Source of the DNA: Amphibalanus amphitrite
Lineage: Eukaryota > Arthropoda > Thecostraca > Balanomorpha > Balanidae
Length of the DNA: 64,000 bases
Assembly: GCF_019059575.1 (NCBI RefSeq)
Contig: NW_024881870.1
Coordinates: forward strand, 1-64,000
Reading direction: 5' to 3'
Position numbers and translations under genes: made by a program. Below the pieces are notes generated by a model, which saw only the letters and a list, made by a program, of their open reading frames with translations, ran no database searches and was not told where the DNA came from. Positions 14,590 to 24,459 of the stretch are shown piece after piece; the stretch's first letter is position 1; the number at the start of each line of letters is the position of its first letter.

Positions 14590-15955
14590 CTTGAACCGAT
14601 TTGGACCACTTAGGGTGGACCAATCAAAAAATTATCCAAAAGCGGCACCGTTACAGACCACAGCGCGTCGAAGGGTGAAGGTTTCATCCAAATCGGTCCA
14701 GTAGTTTCGGAGCATGGGCTCGTCTGCAACAGATTTTAGGGGTTTTGGACCGATTTGGACCACTAAGGGTGAAGCAATAAAAAATTATCGAAAACGGCAC
14801 CGTTTCAGACCACGGCGCGTCTAATGGTGAAGGTTTCATCGAAATCGGTCCAGTAGTTTCGGAGCATGGGCTCGTCTGCAACAGATTTTAGGGGTTTTGG
14901 ACCGATTTGGACCACTTAGGGTGGACCAATCAAAAAATTGTCAAAAACGGCACCGTTTCAGACCACGGCGCGTCTAATGGTGAAGGCTTCATCGAAATCG
15001 GTCCAGTAGTTTTGGAGCATGGGCTCGTCTGCAACAGATTTTAGGGGTTTTGGACCGATTTGGACCACTTAGGGTGGACCAATAAAAAAAAATTATAAAA
15101 AACGGCACCGTTTCAGACCACGGCGCGTCTAATGGTGAAGGTTTCATCGACATCGGTCCAGTAGTTTCGGAGCATGGGCTCGTCTGCAACAGATTTTAGG
15201 GGTTTTGGACCGATTTGGACCACTTAGAGTGGACCAATCAAAAAATTATCAAAAACGGCACCGTTTCAGACTACGGCGCGTCTAATGGTGAATGTTTCAT
15301 CGAACTCGGTTCAGTAGTTTCGGAGCATGGGCTCGTCTGCAACAGATTTTAGGGGGTTTGGACCGATTTGGACCACTTAGGGTGGACCAATAAAAAAATT
15401 ATCAAAACGGCACCGTTTCAGACCACGGCGCGTCTAATGGTGAAGGTTTCATCGAAATCGGTTCAGTAGTTTCGGAGCATGGGCTCGTCTGCAACAGATT
15501 TTAGGGGGTTTGGACCGATTTGGACCACTTAGGGTGGACCAAGCAGAAAATTATCAAAAACGGCACCGTTTCAGACCACGGCGCGTCTAATGGTGAAGGT
15601 TTCATCGAAATCGGTTCAGTAGTTTCGGAGCATGGGCTCGTCTGCAACAGATTTTAGGGGGTTTGGACCGATTTGGACCACTTAGGGTGGACCAATCAAA
15701 AAGTTATCAAAAACGGCACCGTTTCAGACCACGGCGCGTCTAATGGTGAAGGTTTCATCGAAATCGGTTCAGTAATTTCGGAGCATGGGCTCGTCTGCAA
15801 CAGATTTTAGCGGTTTTGGACCGATTTGGACCACTTAGGGTGGACCAATCAAAAAATTATCAAAAACGGCTCCGTTTCAGACCACGGCGCGTCTAATGGT
15901 GAAGGTTTCATCGAAATCGGTTCGGTAGTTTCGGAGCATGGGCTCGTCTGCTTTT
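14590..15955 (-). repeat. Reverse array of the same ~153-bp unit (about 9 copies)
   Basis: The same unit as in 13191-14400 in opposite orientation, recognised by GAGCATGGGCTCGTCTGC recurring about every 153 bp. With the forward array it forms an inverted repeat of more than 1.2 kb per arm. Confidence 0.95.
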
Positions 15956-16152
15956 AAGGGGGTGTATGGTTCTGGACCATTTTGGTCCGATTGGTCCAGT
16001 CAGAGTGAACCTATCGCCAAAAAACGAAAAACAGCACCTATATAAGTTCCGTGCTATTGAATGGTGAAAGAATTATCAAAATCGGTCCAGTAGTTACTGA
16101 GCATGGGCTCGTCTGCTAATCTCGTCTGCTTTTTAGACACTTCCCTTCGAAA

Positions 16153-19100
16153 TCGTCCCAGATAGAGAAGATTGGATTTGTAGAGTGTGTAGTTTGGAAA
16201 AGTTCTGAAGAAGAGTTGGTGTGTGTCCATGAGAAGAACGTCAGTACAAAAGTAAGATACTTGCAAAGGAGACATGGCAGTTACCGCAACACTAATTTCT
16301 GTAACAAGAACTTCACATTTTAGAAAAATGCGTGAAATCAGCTACAAACTTATTCCTCGATATGCAGCTACCTTATTAAAGAGGACGTGCCAGGTGCGTG
16401 ACGTAAATAATTCAACTCAGTACAGAAACATGCCTCTCACGGGTAAGTCCCATCGATTTGAAAAGAGGGTGTGGCACGCGCATTGGGACGGATGGGCGTG
16501 AGTAACGCGAATCTCTCCCATCACCTCAGCGGACAACTCGTAAGTACCAGCGGTATGCCGCCGACCCAGACTCCTTCCATCACCCCCAGGCCCTGACCGA
16601 TACTTCCTCTATCACCTCCAGGCCCTGACCCAGACAGCAGCGGCGACAGCGCGGCGGTAGCGGAGACGGCGGTGGCGGCGCGGCGGTGCGGCGGACGGCA
16701 GCACCGGTCAGGCGACAGCCCTCGGTCGAGCCCCCATTCTCCGGCGCCAGGTCGGGCGGGCGGGGCGGACGGGCGGCCGGGCGGGGCACGTCATTTCACG
16801 GCCGGCGGCGTTCGTTCGGCACGGCTCTGTCACTCTGCTGACGCGGACCCACCGGTCATCAGACCGGCGGACCCGGCCGGACGTGGGTCGGCAGACGACG
16901 CAGATCACGGAGGGTTACCGGCTCAGACGGACGGCACGGGATGATTGTCGCGACGCTGATGGGCAGGCGTCGAGCAGAAAAAAAATGAATACAATGTTGT
17001 GGGTGGTGTCCGATATGGTCATGAACCCAACGTGCCATTTTATTGTGTGTTTTTCTTTCTTTTAAGTATATATCAAACGGCTTATCTCTTTTATAGAAAC
17101 TATGAAACAAGCAATAATATTAAATAAGAGCAACGGGCAAATAAAGCAAGATAAAAACTGCGTGAAACTTATCCAGAATTATTGTTCGAGATGCCTAGCA
17201 GAATGCTAATTTCTGGAATTTCTCGGCCACGTGCGAGCCATCCCACTGGCTGAGGTAAGGCCCTCTATTGCATACCAAGCGTGCCATTTCCAGACGACTT
17301 CACGGGGGCAGATTCCGCAGCTGCAAAATAGATGCACGGGCCAAAGGTTAGTCTGGGCGCCCAATTCAGCTGCAGGCGTCAGTAAATCCGGAAATCTCTG
17401 ATTAGATCTGCGCTGGAACCATTGGGACTCGCGAGTCGCGAGGGAAGTTCTCTGGAATTGTGATAAGACTTGCATGTGCTCTGTAAACTTCCGATCCAAG
17501 CCTATTTGATGTGGATGTTACACAATGGCCATTGTCTTTAACTGACTCTATCACATTTGACTACAATGTACCGTCGCGTTATGGTGATCTTCAAATGGGA
17601 AAACGGCTGCTGCACATTATCAGTTGCTAGCCATCCAGAGACGAATAGCTTTTTTTGCGTTCACCGCGTTTTGAATATTCACGCTAAGCCTAGCCAACTG
17701 CTTTTAATTGACCAGTCAACTGAAACTCGATTCCTATACTACCAGCTTCAGTAAATTAAACGACCCATTTAAAAATAAACGTCATAAGCAAGGAATGAGT
17801 AACGAGCTATACCACTCGCCCATCGATGGAGTCATTTAGTGCATTGAGTACGTGCAGACGGCATTAATGGCTGACCGTTAAGGGTTCAATTACTGCCCAC
17901 CCCTACCCACGGCACCAGCGCCGTCCAGCACCGGCTGGACGACAGATGACCCCAGCGCTCGGTCGATGGATATTGGGTGCGCGGTCGGTCCGGACCGTGA
18001 CATGTCGTGACCTGGCATTCGGTGACCGGAAGGAATGTCTTCCCCAGACAGTTGGAATGCGGGGACACATGAGTGGGTCGCGTGGCTCCCCGGTGCCCTC
18101 CGCCCTCGTCGCCATATCCAATGCATGGAGGGTGGAGTGGGCGGTCAATTTTTAATGCGTGTCTGTCCCGCAGGCAGCTGCCACTCCGGCTCTGTCAGGT
18201 CAGGTGTGCTGAGGGAAGATAGAAAAACCGGAACGTCCCATCCACTGGTTGGAAGTTCACCAGGAAAGATGGTGACAAAACCAACCTTACTTTGAGGAAA
18301 AAACAGAAACTGGAGACGTTTTGATAAGAAACTCTTCAAAGATGGACTTCCTGCAAATCTGGCACGCCCTTAACTTTGAAAACCCAGGCATGTGTCACAC
18401 AAAAATGATATGGTCACCACAACACGGGCTTCATATAGTCTTGTGAAGTTCTAATAGCGGCCGCGCACCCTTTGCGGCTATAAAATGCTCCCATAAACAG
18501 ACAGACAGGTGCAGCTCATGACAATGAGAAATAATTCGAATCTTTTGAAACACTTTCACAGACGACCAAAGAACCATTCTCCCCGCCGCATCAGCCGTCG
18601 TCACCGTCTTGGAAGCCCCGTGCCCTTGTCGGACGCCACCTGACCCCTTCCACTCGGTGCCATCAAAAGTATTGATTAGCCATTTAGTTGTCACGAAACA
18701 CAGCCATAAACAGCACCTGACGGTCGGGCCGGGCACGCGGGGCCGGGGATGGCGCTGGGTATCCAGGCGGCGTCTGGAATCGATACATCCTACAGCAGCA
18801 GAGACGGCCGGGCAAGTCAAATCCTCCGAGTGATGCATTGCGGGCTTTGGTGTGCGATGGTGTTTCGATGGTAAGTGGGTGATCAAAAGACAGGATTTTG
18901 ATGGCTGAAGAGGTGCGGTGATGGCGTTGAGAAACTATTTCTGATGGCATTTAGTGTAAGTTTGCAGTTCTTGGTGTTTTCGCGACAACCTGATGAGTGA
19001 TCGCCAAAACTGTAATGGTAGCATAAACCACCATTGCAAGTTACAGGAAAAGGGTTCATCGAGAGAGAAACTATGCTAAGGTTAGGCTAGCATTACCTAC

Positions 19101-20504
19101 TTTTTAGCCCTTCATATATAAATACGGCCATTGAGCAATATCAGTGGTAGTAGCAGGATGCTTCGTGTGCAGTGTGCACTGTGCAGTCAGCACTGGAAAA
19201 GGAGAACAATATAAAGAAAAATATATATTGAAGACAGGTGACCCAAAGATAGCTACAGAAAAAGAACAAGCGAAAGGTCACGTAATGATATTGAAGCTAA
19301 ATGCATTCCGTGAACTTCATCCCGAATGCATAACATTTCCCGCCGACTCCATTTCAATGGATCAGCTAGGCCCACCTTCTAGGTGACTCGAGCTCCGAAT
19401 GCTAATGCTTCATCTATTGGCAAAAGTTGATGTAGAGAGCTCTCAGGAAATCTCCAGAGACCTGAGCTCGACATGCAATTTTCGCCTGAAGTCCATTGCG
19501 TCGGTTCGGCAGTCCACTCGCTCCCGCAGTACGAGACCTGAATGTTTATGTTGGATCCATCGGCAGCACTCATGTGGCGGTGTAAAAGTCTTCAGCTAAT
19601 ACATGCATGCAACAGATAGACATATGTGTGAATAAAACGGAGTCAGTTAATTTTACAGTAGGCACTAGGCAGCCTTTGGCTAGCAAGCTGTGTTCCTTCA
19701 GTATTTTAATTGGATGCTTGTAGACGGCGCCGTCTAACTTTTAGTCAGCTTCTTGTGCAGTGCCTATTATTGCGCATTAATGCTTCCACCATAATTTTTT
19801 TCAGTCACACGACATAAGGAAACTACCCATGCCGGATGGTCGTTAGCTGAGAAGCTATTTCCATTATATGTATGTGGGGATACATCACAGAATGGGGCTT
19901 ATAAAGTAAAGATGAGTTGAAGAGACCCTTCTAATTACAGGGTAGAACATGTCCGCCATATAAAATAGAACATCACAAACAAATATACTGAAAGCTTAAA
20001 CGACCACAGGACCGTATCAAGAGCAGCGTTCACTCCTTAAACAATTTGTCAGTTTCGAGCCGTTGAAGACTGGATACAGCTCTAAGATATTTTTTTAAGA
20101 CATCACTATCCCCTAAACGTAGAAAGTTGACAACATCAAGTTTGAAATTAATGATCTACATATCGATCATTTCATATTTGACAGCGACCCGCCTTGATTC
20201 AAGAATGTCATGAACTGAGAGCATGCCGCGGATCATACAGTGGCGTGACCGCCGCCGCCCGCCGCCGCTGACTGAGCCGTCGGTACCGCCGGCGGCTCAG
20301 TGTCGGTCCCGACGGCGCCGACGACAGCGCCCCCGTCGGGTCCGACGGACACCGACCGGCAACAGGTGGACGGAGCACCGGACCCGCTAACCGGTGACCT
20401 GGCCTGACACGGACCGGGCACAGGTGCTCTCATGTGTCACAGGTTGTATTGACTGGCTAACTGTCCCATCTGCATATGGTCGATTTGGGATGGTTTTATT
20501 CCGG
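16153..20504. other. Non-coding stretch, no gene recognised
   Basis: Intergenic DNA with two GC/CpG-rich patches (about 16600-16960 and 20225-20410). Open frames are short and unsupported. A candidate TATA/initiator pair at 19115-19146 is listed separately. No mobile element ends were identified in this stretch. Confidence 0.5.
19115..19146 (+). promoter_or_regulatory. Candidate core promoter (TATA box plus arthropod initiator)
   Basis: TATATAAATA begins at 19115 and TCAGTG, matching the arthropod initiator TCAGTY except at the last base, begins at 19141 with its A at 19143. The 28-bp spacing is right for TATA-to-start. No convincing coding exon follows: the first ATG downstream opens only 18 codons. 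It could be a first non-coding exon or chance. Confidence 0.3.
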
Positions 20505-20561
20505 TTAACCCTCGCCGGCACAGGCCATTTTGCGTCCTTCGACGGCACAAGGGGAAGGGGG

Positions 20562-20816
20562 TGTTGCGTATTTTACATGTATTCAGTGGTGCTGTCTCAG
20601 TACGATGGCGGCGCGGTGGGGCAGTAGCGACGCATTAGCTGGAAGGACTAAGGAGATTGGTGACGAGGGTCCAGGGAAAAAGATGGCGGACCGATGATGT
20701 TTGGGTCCTGAGTGTGCTTGATGTTTGAAGCAGAATATGTTTGGCTGATGAATAGACCGGCTGATTCCTCCAAATCTTTGACGTGCTCGGGCCTTGCTGA
20801 TTCTGATTCCCCGACA
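20562..20816 (+). repeat. 5' long terminal repeat of BEL/Pao element
   Basis: A 255-bp direct repeat beginning TGTTGCGTA and ending CCCCGACA, nearly identical to 21625-21872. It differs by a 7-bp duplication and about one substitution. GGGGG (20557-20561) precedes it and GGGGG (21873-21877) follows the 3' copy, consistent with a 5-bp target duplication, although the site lies in a G-run. Confidence 0.93.
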
Positions 20817-20835
20817 TTTTGGTGCCGAAACATCT
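20817..20835 (+). other. Primer binding site and leader of BEL/Pao element
   Basis: Directly after the 5' LTR comes TTTTGGTGCCGAAACAT. The TTGGTGCCGAAAC sequence is the typical tRNA-complementary primer binding site of BEL/Pao elements. Confidence 0.75.
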
Positions 20836-20867
20836 AAAGGTTCCCGGTTCGTTCCCGGGTTTTATGG

Positions 20868-21431
20868 TGGGAGAGGCTGGTCAGGTCAGTTAAGACTGCG
20901 CTGCGTAAGACACTCGGTACGCGATGCCTGACTCGCATCGAACTCGAGACCGTCCTGTGTGAAGTGGAGGCCTGTGTGAACTCACGACCGCTCACCTTCC
21001 AAGGTGATACCGTAGACTGTCCCGGACCACTCACTCCGAACCATTTTCTGAGTGGACACAGCGTGGGGTTCCAGGCCAAGATCGCAGAAAGCCCGACATC
21101 TGTGAATCCTCGAGCGCTGTCTGAGAGGGCACGCATTTGTGAAATGCGTTTGAACAAATTCTGGGATGTGTGGACCAATGACTATCTCCGCAACCTGCCG
21201 CCGGCAGTGCGCGGCAAAGCTCATGGTGACCTGACGACTGGCTCGTTAGTCCTGGTCCATGAGGAGAAGACCCCTCGGCTCTTATGGGAGACGGGAGTCG
21301 TCACCCGTCTGTTCCCTGGTCGAGACGGACGGGTCAGATCCGCTGAGGTGCGAACTGGTAGGGGTCTCAAAACCAGAGCCGTACAGCGACTCCACTGCCT
21401 TGAGCTTGCTCCGTCCTATTCCTCTCCTTAG
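20868..21431 (+). pseudogene. BEL/Pao Pol C-terminal remnant (integrase end plus DUF5641-like tail)
   Basis: An open frame enters at about 20868 (WERLVRSVKTALRKTL) and ends at the stop at 21429-21431. It contains the conserved EVEACVNSRPLT segment that ends BEL/Pao integrase cores, then a basic tail with LTTGSLVLVHEEK and VVTRLFPGRDGRVRSAEVRT, typical of the DUF5641 domain of BEL/Pao polyproteins. Gag, protease, reverse transcriptase, RNase H and the N-terminal part of integrase are missing: only about 50 bp separate the primer site from integrase. This is an internal deletion derivative, so it cannot move unaided. The nearly identical LTRs suggest a fairly recent insertion. Confidence 0.88.
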
Positions 21432-21624
21432 ACTGGAATGTGTAGGCACGCTTGGTATTGCCGCCTTTCGTTTGATTCGATGCATTCGCGTTTGATCTGT
21501 TGGAGTACACTGGTTCATTTCATATGTTGTCGTGACGTACCATGCGCGTCCGTTGACCTTTGCTGACATAAGTTAGTTGGCCCAGGTATTAGGTACGTAC
21601 CTGCGCCAAGGCGGCCGGGGAGAG

Positions 21625-21872
21625 TGTTGCGTATTTTACATGTATTTAGTGGTGCTGTCTCAGTACGATGGCGGCGCGGTGGGGCAGTAGCGACGCATTA
21701 GCTGGAAGGAGATTGGTGACGAGGGTCCAGGGAAAAAGATGGCGGACCGATGATGTTTGGGTCCTGAGTGTGCTTGATGTTTGAAGCAGAATATGTTTGG
21801 CTGATGAATAGACCGGCTGATTCCTCCAAATCTTTGACGTGCTCGGGCCTTGCTGATTCTGATTCCCCGACA
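21625..21872 (+). repeat. 3' long terminal repeat of BEL/Pao element
   Basis: A 248-bp partner of 20562-20816, TG...CA bordered. About 190 bp of untranslated sequence lie between the pol stop and this repeat. Confidence 0.93.
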
Positions 21873-22731
21873 GGGGGGGTACGACCCCCCCCCCTCGCGT
21901 TTGGCCCCTGATCGAGCTAGAGCTTCGCGGAAAAAACGAGCGTGTTGGCCGTCACGAGACGAAGCCGATGATACCCAATTTTAAGGTCCTAGGTCATCGG
22001 GTGACCTTCCAGGTCAGGGCAATGACCCGAAAACCGGGAAAATCGGGACCTGATAGAAAGTCGTAAAGTGTGGCTGCTATGTGGTTTTCCGGGGTGCTGA
22101 TCACGAATATCGTGTTAGTTTTGATCAGAGATGATGTTTTTAAGCATTTAGACCAGGTTGGGTCAGGTCAGGTCAGGTCAACCGGTAGGGGTTGTGACGG
22201 GTATTCGTAATACGTGTCAACCGCGTCTCTGGCAGCTTCGTAACATGTTACGAAGGCACCAAAACTACTTCGTAAATGTTCAAATGGTTGCGAAATTCGA
22301 ATTCAGCTCCAAAAACTAGCCTAGAAACATGTAAAACTCGAAAAAGTGAACCGAGGTCACCCGAGGTCACCAAAGGTCAATGACCTGACCTGACCTTCAG
22401 GTGACCTTGACACCCACCCTAATGTATGAGAGCAACATCAAATCACATGTTTGAACGTTTGAAACCACGAAAAGCTTGCAAACGCGCGGCTAATGTGAGC
22501 CGACATACGCCGAATCGCGATTTCGGCCAAACATGGTCACGGAAAAGAGGTCACAGGTCAAAGGTCATTGGGGTCAGGGTCATGAAATTTTCAGGGAACG
22601 TGTAAAATTGATCAATGCGAGGGTACTGAAAGTTTCGTCGCGATCGGTCGGCCGCTTTTTACGCGAGTTATTCGCGAAAAGCCTTAGGGGGGTTGCATCA
22701 ACCCCCCCCCCCCTGTGCCGGCGAGGGTTAA

Positions 22732-23221
22732 GCTATATTGGGATCCTAATCACGAGCAAGTGATCAGTTTCATCGGTTTCATGTGCACTTCTGATCAGCA
22801 AGATTTGTTTACCGATACCCTGATCTACTCGAAGCTGAACATGCTCGAGTCCACTTTTCCGTAATAACTTACGCTCGAATTGTTGATAGGGGATTGACTT
22901 GGTCATTGGTAAATATTGATTTTGTAATACCTAAATTTGATTCTCATTTCCACATGTTATGCACATTTCGAACCCTTTTAGAAGCAAGACAGATTCTCAG
23001 TTTGGTCGGCGAAAAAGATACCTAGCAAACTCATCAAACATTTACCGTTGCGTTGCAGTGTGGCAAATCTATTCGCGCACTGCATGGACTACGCCGAGCT
23101 ATCTGAAGCAGGGCGAGGCGGCACAGCATACCAGCGCAGGCGCCAGTCACTAATGCCATCTAGCGATGAATGACAGACATACCCTCCTAACGACTGCCAA
23201 CATCACCATAATGACGCAAAA
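22732..23221. other. Non-coding stretch, nothing recognised
   Basis: AT-rich intergenic DNA with no recognised feature. Confidence 0.55.
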
Positions 23222-23291
23222 GGCAAGAATTGCATCAAACAAAAGGCACTTGAGGGATTTGTTTCGGAGTTTCCGATAAATAAGCAAGGCA
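23222..23291 (+). repeat. 70-bp direct repeat, copy A
   Basis: Essentially identical to 24313-24382 in the same orientation (starts GGCAAGAATTGCATCAAAC, ends AGCAAGGCA). It is part of a dispersed repeat that also appears inverted at 24392-24459. Confidence 0.9.
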
Positions 23292-23317
23292 CAGTAAATG
23301 AGTGTTTTATGACTTAA

Positions 23318-23784
23318 AGGGACCCTCCCACCTTAACATTAGTTTTGAGTTGAGATAGCCAAATTGGTGGCCATGGCCTGAAAATACCGGTTTGGGCATT
23401 CACAACATCGAAAAATGCTTTAATTCGGAGATATGGAATTTCAAACTTGCAGTTTTCGGATTCTAAGGGGCTAATGCATTGGTATGCCCCCTTAGAATTT
23501 GTGACGTCAGCGGAGATCTAACGATTTTTAAATCTTTTACTAAAACGTTTGGCAGCACGCGGTGGTATATGCTGCTTTGCGCGCAACAAATGCCGCACTT
23601 TCAAATAAAGTCGCTAGGAACAGCGGAGATCCCAAAAAGTAAACAAAAGTAAAAGTCTAATATCTTGAAAACCAATGAATATTTTTCGATGAAATTTGGT
23701 AGGTAATCATTTTTGCTCATTCTGAACCGAGCGACATCACTTTCATGCCAATTCATTAACTTTTTTGAAGGTGGGAGGGTCCCT
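23318..23784. mobile_element. 467-bp TTAA MITE
   Basis: Flanked by TTAA (23314-23317 and 23785-23788), with perfect 17-bp inverted ends AGGGACCCTCCCACCTT. No coding frame belongs to it. The insertion is proved internally: 24392-24459, read on the minus strand, has the same flanks joined at a single TTAA (24440-24443). The ends differ from the CCC-starting TTAA family in this window, so it may belong to Kolobok or another TTAA-targeting superfamily. Confidence 0.92.
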
Positions 23785-23843
23785 TTAATGTAGCAATGCC
23801 TGCGCAGGGCTCTTGCTCCAGCACAAGTAATTTCAGCGTTCAC

Positions 23844-23847
<4 letters not shown>

Positions 23848-23874
<27 letters not shown>

Positions 23875-24301
23875 TTATTCTTATGTCCATCCATGGTAAA
23901 TGGCTTTTCGGGACAAGTGTCAAAGTACATACAAAGATAAAATACACATACGAAAGCTAAAAGTAACACTAAAATGCACAACACCCATACGGAAGCACAA
24001 AGTATATGTTTGAAGACACATTAGTGACACATTCATATCAGTCGCGTTCCCTCAGCCAGTCTCTCGCTCTTTTGCGACACAGCGCTGCTGAGCGAGCCCC
24101 TGTCACACCGGCCGGGGCGCGATTCCATTGGGCGGGCGCGCGGGAAAAGAAAAACTTCCGCGCATGTTCACTGTTTACCCTGGGAATCTGCAGGGCACCA
24201 GCCACAGCGGCTCTGGTGTCCCGGGTGGAGACATCGGATCGGTGCACAATGCCCTGGGTTACGTTGGACGGCGCTTGGGGGTGATAAAGCAAATAATGCA
24301 C
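23848..24301 (-). mobile_element. 5'-truncated non-LTR retrotransposon, 3' end with (ATG)n tail
   Basis: On the minus strand a frame ending at 24038 reads like the extreme C-terminus of a non-LTR reverse transcriptase (FFFSRAPAQWNRAPAGVTGA followed by a basic stretch). It is followed by a 3' untranslated region ending in AATAAATGATGATGATG, an (ATG)n tail at 23848-23877. Only the last 80 or so codons and the 3' region remain. The clade is probably CR1/L2-like, but this is inferred from the tail and C-terminal pattern only. Confidence 0.7.
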
Positions 24302-24312
24302 CTGTGCGAGGC

Positions 24313-24382
24313 GGCAAGAATTGCATCAAACAAAAGGCACTTGAGGGATTTGTTTCGGAGTTTCCGATAAATAAGCAAGGCA
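24313..24382 (+). repeat. 70-bp direct repeat, copy B
   Basis: Matches 23222-23291. Just beyond it, the sequence that follows copy A recurs in inverted orientation. Confidence 0.9.
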
Positions 24383-24391
24383 GAAATTACG

Positions 24392-24459
24392 CTGAAATTA
24401 CTTGTGCTGGAGCAAGAGCCCTGCGCAGGCATTGCTACATTAAGTCATAAAACACTCAT
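24392..24459 (-). repeat. Inverted paralogous copy with the empty MITE site
   Basis: Read on the minus strand this matches 23299-23317 joined to 23789-23836, with a single TTAA where the 467-bp MITE sits in the other copy. Confidence 0.9.

Larger units (their letters stand above)
12998..16144. mobile_element. Giant palindromic (foldback) DNA transposon carrying satellite arrays, non-autonomous
   Basis: A 3147-bp element flanked by an exact 8-bp direct repeat, CTTCGAAA (12990-12997 and 16145-16152), which fits the hAT target pattern nTnnnnAn. The ends are inverted: GGGAGTGTCTAAAAAGCAGA on the left against GGAAGTGTCTAAAAAGCAGA read inwards from the right, and the inverted match continues for about 190 bp. 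Inside lie two opposed arrays of an approximately 153-bp unit (13191-14400 forward, about 14590-15955 reverse) around a unique spacer of about 190 bp. No transposase frame is present. The 8-bp duplication suggests the hAT superfamily, but the terminal GGGAGTG is not typical, so a P-like or other 8-bp-duplicating family is possible. Confidence 0.85.
20509..22727. mobile_element. TTAA (piggyBac-like) non-autonomous element, copy 1, interrupted by a BEL/Pao element
   Basis: Flanked by TTAA (20505-20508 and 22728-22731) with perfect inverted ends, TTAACCCTCGCCGGCACAGG at the left and its complement at the right; TTAACCC is the classic piggyBac end. About 903 bp remain without the LTR insertion. 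Internally there are no open frames but many AGGTCA/TGACCT hexamers, including a triplet spaced by one base near 22547-22567. G-run/C-run hairpins sit just inside each end. The BEL/Pao element is inserted in the left G-run. Confidence 0.9.

Noticed and set aside
13000-16140. Regularly spaced repeats suggestive of a CRISPR array
   Set aside because: Units are about 153 bp, contiguous without unique spacers, and inverted halfway. They lie in a transposon with an 8-bp target duplication in a eukaryotic genome.
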